Assembly (NCBI GenBank): GCA_012295275.1
Contig: CM022678.1
Location: forward strand, 14,336,759 to 14,396,758
Length of the DNA: 60,000 nt
Reading direction: 5' to 3'
Source: Chrysomallon squamiferum
Taxonomy: Eukaryota; Mollusca; Gastropoda; Neomphalida; Peltospiridae
A program made the position numbers and the translations under genes. The notes beneath the pieces were generated by a model that did no database searches, was not told the origin of the DNA, and saw only the letters and a program-made list of their open reading frames with translations. This document shows, one piece after another, positions 52,305-60,000 of the stretch. The stretch's first letter is position 1. Each line of letters starts with the position of its first letter.

Positions 52305-52605
52305 TCAATAATAGTTCACGATTCCATTCAAAAAAAAAAAAAAAAATTAAGGTTTCTACATTCAAAACTCTGGCCTACATTTGGGTACTCTGTTCGGAAA
52401 TATTTAGCATTTAATAAATGCATATAAGACAGAAATCATTTATTTTATTATATTTTTATTTATTTACTTTTTAACGTTCTGCGCATGGTTTTCTGACATG
52501 TCCTGTAATACAAATCAATATTCTAGGTGTACGTTCTAATGAAAGTAAAACATTGACTGGTACTTGTTTCATATTTCATAAGTAAGCAACAGTCTATATT
52601 CAAAG

Positions 52606-55600
52606 ATGTCTCAGCTGAATGTTGACAAACCAGATCTTGTCCAGTATAAAGGAACAGGAGAAAGGAATGGTATTATTCGAGCTTTATTGACTGGTAAGAT
52701 TTATTAATTTTATATAATTCTATAACCGAAGAAAAACCAAATACAATTTATGATTGATGCATTATGACAAATGCATCTCATAATTCAGGTTAATATATAA
52801 TACTTAATAGATACTTTCACTTTCGAATTCCCTCTGATTTGAGTCATATTGTATGCTCTAAAAAATTATTTAAAAAGATGCACCTGATAATTCAGGTTAA
52901 TACATAATACTTAATAAATTCTTTCACTTTCGAATTACCTCTGAATTGAATCGTATTGTATGCTTTAAAAAGTATTAAAACAAATGCATCTCATAATTCA
53001 GGTTAACACATAATATGTAATATATAGTTTCACTTTCGAATTCCCATTGAAACTAATCATATTGTATGCATTAAAATGGATATTTATTTTGTTTTGTTTT
53101 TTTATGTATTTTTTTTTTTTTTTTTTTTTTTACTAACCAGTTACCTTTGATCTATAAATATACACACTGCTGAAATGTTTTATTTTTTATTTATTATTAT
53201 TTTTCTTTTTCTTTTGCACTTTACTCTTAATTACAGAATATGATTTATTAGTGCATAGGTAAAAACTAAAATTTGTTGGTTACTTTAAAAAGACAAAAAA
53301 TAAATAATAAAAATAAAAATAAAAATAAATAAAATATATCTAATTTAAAAAAAAAAAAAAATCTTTTACTCAATGTAAAAACCACAACATCACATAAAGA
53401 AACCGAAATATCTTCTATTAAATTGTTGTCTGAATATAAACCAAAATATCCTGTTGTAGTAAATTGATGTTTTCAGAAAAGGTCATCCATGTGTTTACCC
53501 CATATAAATAATTATTCTGTTTTATTTTCAGACCTCTATGAAATCACAATGGCTTATGCTTACTGGAAAAGTGGGAAAATGAACAGTGTTGCAACATTTG
53601 ATTTATATTTTCGAAAGAATCCTTTCTCAGGAGAATTTACTATATTTGCAGGATTGGAAGAATGTATGAGATTTTTAGAGAGTTTCCATTTTTCTGACTG
53701 TGGTAAGATCCAGTTATATAAACAGAAGAATGAATTTATATCATACAGAGTACCTCAGCTGCAGATTGGGGTCCAAAATTTTTGCACAGAAAACTTATAA
53801 AGGCCTCCACTCAAACAGTTCCAAAAAGGCCCACCTATCCCTCAAACATAGTCAAAGGAATGAAAAAAGCAGAGATCTTAAATATTATTTAAAACTTCAC
53901 TATCTGTTTTATACATTCATTTTTATGTGTTTTATTTTATTTGCAAGGTGATGAACTATGGAACATTTATTACATTTCTGGTGGAGTTGGTGGGGGGGAG
54001 TGTTATCTCTACTGGAGTGCTTTAAGAAACTAAATTAAATATTATTTCAGTTTTGTTTAAAAAAAAAAAAATGTGTGTATGTGTGAGTTTAACCATTTGT
54101 AACACACAAACACACATTAACACACTAATACCTTTGACATGATATAAGCTCTAGCAGTAAAAGACAAAGATAGAAACATTCTGGATAAACCATATTTAAA
54201 AACACTTTTTTATTAAATCATAATCTTGTTACAGTGAATTATCAGTCATATATTATTTATTTATTTATTTAGACTGTCTTGTTTTATCTGTAACAGCTGC
54301 AGATATTTCCCTTAATTAATTCAACATACTGGCAAAATGTGCAAACAGCAATGTAAAAGCAAAAGAATTAATAATTGCTATTTACATCAAATTTTTATAT
54401 TATTGGCACAGTATCTTTTGTCCCAAAATGTGTTCTTGTTTTGTTCTCAGTTACAGTATATATCTGTTTTACCTTCTGTTGTTTCTGTATTTGCACACAC
54501 ACACACACACACAATAAATGTCTTAATGAGCATTTATGTACATTGCAAATGTGTTTAATTATTTTTATTTTTTTATCTCTTATATGTATGTGTATGTGTG
54601 TGTATATATATATATATCCTTCGATAAATATGTATATGTGTGTGTGTGTGTGTGTGTTTATTTATTTCTACATGTTTGTGTGTGTCTGTGTGGATATTTA
54701 TGTATACATGTTTATATATATATAAATACATATTATATGTATATGTATGTATTGTACATGTTTATATTTATAGTCATACATAATAAAGACCTATCTCTAT
54801 GTTTCAGATATAGCTTATTTAAAAACAGTTTTGCCAAGTTCAATAGAACCAGAATTTTATGAATACCTTGCCAATTTAACAACAAATGAAGTGACTGTGT
54901 TTGCTATAGAAGAAGGGACCATTGTGTTTCCTAAAGTACCACTTCTTATAGTGCAAGGACCTCTTGCTGTTGTGCAGCTGATGGAAACACCTTTACTCAA
55001 CCTCATTAATTATGCCAGGTAACAAAGTGATTTGATGGTTTTCTCCAAAACTATTCATGATTATTAAATTTCATTTTAATTGTATTATTAAAATATTATT
55101 TCAGTTTAGTTGCAACAAATGCCATGAGGTTTAGGTTAGCAGCAGGACCAAATAAACAGTTGCTGGAATTTGGATTAAGACGAGCGCAGGGACCGGATGG
55201 AGGACTGTCAGCCTCACGATACTGTTATCTCGGTGGTAGGTCGCTTTGTCTTCTAAATGTGTGATTACTCTGTAGATGTAAGTAATGTTTTTTTTTATTC
55301 TAATTGTGTGTAAACATCTGTATCATTAGTACTAGTAAGTGATGTATTGGTCTGTAATGATGACAAGTCAGACTAGTTGACTTTCTGCATTTGTTGAAGT
55401 TTTTTAATAACTGTCACAAATCATATGTTTAATGTAAACACAGATGTCAGCATAAGAATGCAGCCAAGAAAAGAAAACATGTAACAGAAAAAAACAAGAT
55501 AAATAACATTATGCTACATAATAGCAGCTAATGTGATAAACTTTGTGGTAATTCTGATGTGATAATGAATGTTATTGTAGGTAATAAAGGTAATAGAAAG

Positions 55601-58600
55601 TAACTGTGATGAACTGTAGTGCAAGTCAGTAATATTGAATGAATTCTGCAGGTACCCATCAGAGGAATTCATTAAGATGTTTTTATTACAGGCTTTGATG
55701 GCACCAGCAATGTCCTGGCAGGCAAGATGTTTGGCATTCCTGTCAGAGGAACTCATGCTCATGCATTTATCACCTCTTTTGCCACACTTGAAGAAATAAA
55801 AGATAGGGTCAGTGTCTGCATGTCAGAAACATTACTTATAAAAAATATCTAATCTGTCTGCCTTTGTATATATATATTTTTTTTCATTATTTATTTATTT
55901 ATTACTCCTTTTCTTTTTTTTTTACTGAATAATGACAAAAAAATTCTTTATTATTCTTTACAATTTCCTAAGTAATTAGATAATAATAAACTTGTTTGTA
56001 GATGAGCAGAATGAATTATTAATGGCAAAGTTTCTTTTGGAAGTGACACTTACTGTAAAAACATTTTTAAATCTGATCAAAAAATATTTAGCAAATTTAA
56101 TTAATTACCTTTTGTAAATATCAATCAGTGACTAATTTGGCCATCATCAGAAAAAACCCAGGTAGCAGTTTAGTTGTTTACTTTTCACTTTAAAATTTTT
56201 GTAATTTGTTTTCTCATAGCTTTGTTACTGCCTGTCCAGTTTTTGTTGCTATTTAACAGAGTTTGTTGTTGGTTTAGACACTAAAATCAAGGGATGGTTC
56301 TCAAACAGTGGACTTTGTTGATTTGTGTTCAGAGTGGAGAGTGAAACTGTCACCTGTGTTAGGTTAGTACCAAAGTCTGATATCACAGTTCACTGAGTAG
56401 GTGTAGATCAGTGATCAAGAGTAATTGATTAAATTATAAAATTGTAAAAAAAGTGAAAAATAAACTTTGTTTTTTAATGTTGCTGTAAAATAACTGTTAT
56501 TGCTAGTTGAGATTAACTTATTTAATGGCTACATTTCTGAAATATTTATAAAATAATTTCAGGTTTTCCAAGTGATCAGATCAGTGAAGGGGAACTGGCA
56601 GCATTTCTAACTTACGCTCAGGCTTTTCCCAATGGACTTGTAGCTCTCATAGACACATATGATGTGATCAGAACAGGTTTACCCAATTTTTGCATTGTTG
56701 CTATGGCACTACATCAACTTGGTTACCCGTGCAGTAGGAATTCGGCTGGACAGTGGAGATTTGTCATATCTTTCAACTGTAGTTAGACAGACATTTAAAC
56801 TGATTGCTGAAACGTAACTATTAGTTTTCTAGTCTGTTTAGAAATTGGTCTGTCTTAATTTCAGTAACATAGTTAACATATTTCTCATAAATAAAATAGC
56901 ATTTATCAATCTTTATATCAATCTTTGAATCTCTATCTTTTTATCTGTCTATAAATCTGTTATCTATATATATATGACTCTATTTCTATTTGTGTGTATT
57001 TGTGTGTGTGTGTGTGTGAGAGTGTGTATTTGGATCTCTGTGTGTGTGACTATTTTTGTCTAACAAATAGTACTTTTTATTTTAGCCTCAGTTAAAAATT
57101 TAAATTTTTTTTAGTCCTCAAAAATGTTTAATGACTATTAATTTGTATGTTTTGTTTGAAGGAAAATAACTTGCACTTTCAGATTTGATGTTCCATGGTT
57201 TGAGAAGTTGTTCATTGTGGCCAGCAATGATATCAATGAAGAAACAATCCACTCTCTCAATCAACAGGTGAGAAATCTACACATCTCTCATTCACAATTT
57301 TTTATGATTAGTAATCATTCTGAAAATCATTAGACAATGATTTTAATATTCATCTTCATTAAACTGCATTAAAATAAAACTGAATAAACCAGATGTATAC
57401 TTCCTAATTTTCTTTACAATTTTGACATTTCCATTTAAACAATCTATTTATTACAAGTATTATGACGGGTGGGAATATATTCATAAACTAAATTTGGTTC
57501 CAGATTTTAAAATTTGTTTTAATCATGTTCATCTGAGTGTTTTTACCTTGTACAGATGATTATCTCATTGTTTCCTTTTAGTGAACTGTATTTCCTAACA
57601 AAATCTAAATAACACATGTAAGAACTATTCAAGAGGGATTTATCTTACCTTTTGTTATGAAATCATTGCATATAGTCAGTGAGGGATTCTTTAAGTATTT
57701 ATAATGTACTGAATTATATCCCGTTTAAGCATCGTTTAAGCTCATTTTGGTTTTGATTTCAGTATACTGGAAGTGTAACATGTTTTAAGTTTATTTAAAC
57801 TGTATTCTTCTGCAGGGACACGAGATTGACTCGTTTGGTATAGGGACTCATCTTGTCACTTGTCAGAAACAGCCGGCCTTGGGTTGTGTGTTCAAGGTTT
57901 GTTCATTTGTACACACATTCTTATTTTTTTCTGTTACACATTTTCTTTTCTTGGCTGCATTCTTATTCTGACATCTGTGTTTACATTAATTTGGTTAACA
58001 CTGAGATTTATGTTGCAGCTGGTGGAGGTTGACGGCAAACCAAGAATAAAACTAAGTGAGGATGTGGATAAAGTAACTCTGCCAGGCAAGAAGATAGCAT
58101 ACCGTCTGTATGGACTGAAAGGTAAATCAGTTTTGATTATTTTTTTATTTTTACAGATTTGAAGCTTGAAAGTCCTTAAATATATTTGTAGTTTTTAGTT
58201 TATTTTGCAGGCTTGTTGGTTATGATTTTGAGGTGTTTTGATACCTTTTTAAAATTTCTTTGTGATTTTGTTGCAAATGGGAGTTTTGTATGTGTTAAAA
58301 AAAAAATTTAATTGTCAAAATGTAAGTCAGTGATAGTTTTTAATACAAGTAATATTAAAATTTACAGATATTTTATATTACTTACCATCCACTGTTAGAC
58401 TTCGTTTTATTAAGAGAAAATAGACATACCTGTATTTTATGATTTTAGATTTATCTCGGTTTTATTTTATTTATTTAGTTATTTATTTATTTTAGAAAAA
58501 CACACACTCTCTGCTGTGTATGTTCTCTCATATAATGTTCATTAAACTGTGACAACAAGTGATGTCACTGTGACAGTGTGACAAATGCACAACTTATTTT

Positions 58601-58636
58601 TCACCATTTTCACAGGTTCTGATAAAAAAGACTCAG
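52606..58636 (+). CDS. NAPRT: Nicotinate phosphoribosyltransferase, partial at right edge, with one frameshift
   Basis: NAPRT converts nicotinate and PRPP to nicotinate mononucleotide in the Preiss-Handler NAD route. Visible exons: 52606-52693, 53532-53702, 54808-55018, 55105-55235, 55692-55807, 56278-56362, 56563-56813, 57183-57267, 57816-57896, 58019-58121, 58616-58636. All junctions are GT-AG and phase-consistent. Conserved stretches include [57 protein letters not shown] (His224 probably matching the phosphorylated His), [16 protein letters not shown] and [20 protein letters not shown]. In exon 7 an extra C in the CCC run at 56726-56728, after Tyr322, shifts the frame and leads to a stop at 56784. 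One base fewer would read [14 protein letters not shown] as in the family. The C-terminal exons lie beyond 60000. An assembly error is as likely as a real lesion. Confidence 0.9.
52771..53078. repeat. Three-copy minisatellite of about 107 bp in NAPRT intron 1
   Basis: Three tandem units start at about 52771, 52878 and 52984. Each has CATAATTCAGGTTAA or close, TTTCACTTTCGAATT, then CATATTGTATGC or close. Units differ by point changes and small indels. Confidence 0.9.
54488..54780. repeat. Composite CA/TG/TA microsatellite region in NAPRT intron 2
   Basis: (AC)n at 54488-54512 is followed by interrupted TATG, TG and TA runs up to exon 3. Overlapping open frames here are repeat translation. Confidence 0.85.
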
Positions 58637-58900
58637 GTAAAATTTGTTACATGTTTAAAATTGCACTTCATGTTTACCTAGTTCATTATTCCTGCTAGAT
58701 TTTATAATAAAATGTCTGTAATATAAAAATATAGATTTGTGATATAGGTATTTATAATTTTTAAATTTTGTTTATTTTATTCTTTTACGTTTTGTTTAAT
58801 GCTATTTTTTTGTTTTATTCTTATCATATTTTTTTGGATGGTATTATTCTTTATTTTATTTTATTTTATTTTATTTTATTTTATTTTATTTTATTTTATT

Positions 58901-58954
<54 letters not shown>

Positions 58955-60000
58955 AATTATCACATGTTAGTAAACACTGTTAGTTCCTGACAGCAGTTTG
59001 TACTGCATCTGCTGTAACAGAAGTCTGATATTGGCGCTTTCTAGTTAAACATTTGATTATAAATTCTAAAAATAACACAAATATTCTTAGACACATTAAG
59101 TACTCATTATAGAAAGTGTAATTCAGAAAATGTTTCGACTCATAACAAAACAAAACAAAATAAAATTATAAACAAACAATATGGTATCATATTTTCTTAT
59201 AAACACTAAATCTATTTTAAATAGTCAGACAAGTTTTAAATAACATTTTGATATGTTAGACAAATTGCTTTTCCTGCAGTGTATTTTCACCTTTATTAGA
59301 ATACAGTGTAAAATAATGTGTTTTGTGTTATTGTTATTATTATTATTATTATTATTATTTACAATAATAATGAAATGGGTTTTGTGGATTTCCCTCTATT
59401 ATGTTATACTTTTTTCTTTTCTTTTGTCTGAAATTTTTTCTTTTTTAAACAGTATTTTCTCAGTAAAATTAATATTACTTTTACAGTTTCCTTCTGACTC
59501 ATTATTTCAAATTTTCTGGTTTGAAATTCAAGAGTTCACCAGTCACTTGATTTAGAAAGACTCCAGAGTGAGTCATATCATAAACTTTTGTAAATGAATG
59601 TCAAAATTAGTAACTGCATATGTTACTGTTTGACATGTTCTATTAAAACAAGTGCTTAAGTTTTATAAATATTTAAATTTACAATTAAAACAGACCTTAT
59701 GAGTATTAGATTGCTTGTGTACATGTCTGAAGTATGACTGTATACAGTATTTCCAGTCAGTTTGTTTTACTTTGTATGTATATATGTATGTTAAATAATG
59801 TTGAAATATGTCTTTATATTTATAGAAAACATAGTTAAGTGTTAGTAAATGTTTAGTCTAGACTAGAGTTGTGTAATTAGTAATTATCTTATTAAACGAG
59901 TTATTGTCTTGAAGAGAGTGTATTTAAGAGTGGTCTGATTAGATGGTGTTAGAAAAGCACATATATCCTGTGTGTCATTATAATCAGCCATTTGTGTTAC
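58637..60000. other. NAPRT intron 11, runs past the window edge
   Basis: After the GTAAAA donor at 58637 I find no exon matching the NAPRT C-terminus. The stretch contains a long (TTTTA)n then (TTTA)n tract at about 58852-58952 and (TTA)n at 59331-59359. The remaining exons are expected beyond the right edge. Confidence 0.6.

Larger units (their letters stand above)
49616..52605. other. Region between the divergent TSEN2 and NAPRT genes
   Basis: Apart from the hAT element and a possible TSEN2 leader exon, it contains (TA)n at 49709-49737 and (GT)n at 52263-52300. No other gene is recognised. The promoters of both divergent genes must lie here. Confidence 0.5.

Noticed and set aside
58768-58983. 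Hydrophobic Phe/Tyr/Leu-rich frame near the right edge
   Set aside because: It is the translation of a (TTTTA)n and (TTTA)n microsatellite.

Overview
The window is AT-rich eukaryotic DNA. Its genes are split by short-to-medium GT-AG introns, and it carries many (TTA)n, (TA)n, (GT)n, (CT)n and (TTTTA)n tracts and decayed transposons. The proteins are animal proteins. Gene content, gene density (about eight genes in 60 kb) and a divergent sulfotransferase-like protein suggest a spiralian invertebrate, most likely a mollusc. That assignment is inference, not proof. || Layout, left to right. 379-9115 (+) is ERGIC3/Erv46, reconstructed from 13 coding exons. Its ninth intron contains a complete antisense two-exon ROMO1 gene (6030-6445). 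9116-13598 is intergenic, with a MITE-like element at 12485-12870. A TATA box near 13600 and a possible leader exon precede a two-exon type II membrane protein that resembles sulfotransferases but lacks key PAPS-binding residues (16025-22395, +). Its introns hold a dead LINE piece, a FLYWCH-type fragment and long (CT)n tracts. 22430-27723 is intergenic, with two diverged copies of a 0.5-0.6 kb repeat. 27724-32150 (+) is a secreted 1144-residue protein dominated by 54 tandem copies of a Pro/Gln/His decapeptide. It is the most unusual coding sequence here and belongs to no family I recognise. 34135-35869 (-) is UQCRB, subunit 7 of respiratory complex III, in four exons. 35870-40132 is intergenic, with another diverged direct duplication. 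40133-49615 (-) is TSEN2, the catalytic subunit of the tRNA-splicing endonuclease, in eight coding exons. A complete intronless syntaxin (46110-47009, -) sits inside its second intron. 49905-50806 is a deleted hAT transposon with a perfect 8-bp target duplication. 52606 to past the right edge (+) is NAPRT, of which 11 exons are visible. It has one single-base frameshift in an otherwise conserved exon. || How the genes relate. The conserved genes are housekeeping genes of separate pathways: ER-Golgi cargo cycling, mitochondrial inner membrane, respiratory chain, tRNA splicing, membrane fusion and NAD salvage. There is no operon-like logic. Two features recur: genes nested in introns (ROMO1 in ERGIC3, syntaxin in TSEN2) and local duplication of non-coding or repetitive DNA. 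All exon models were built by eye from reading frame, splice signals and remembered family similarity. No search was run and no transcript evidence was available.
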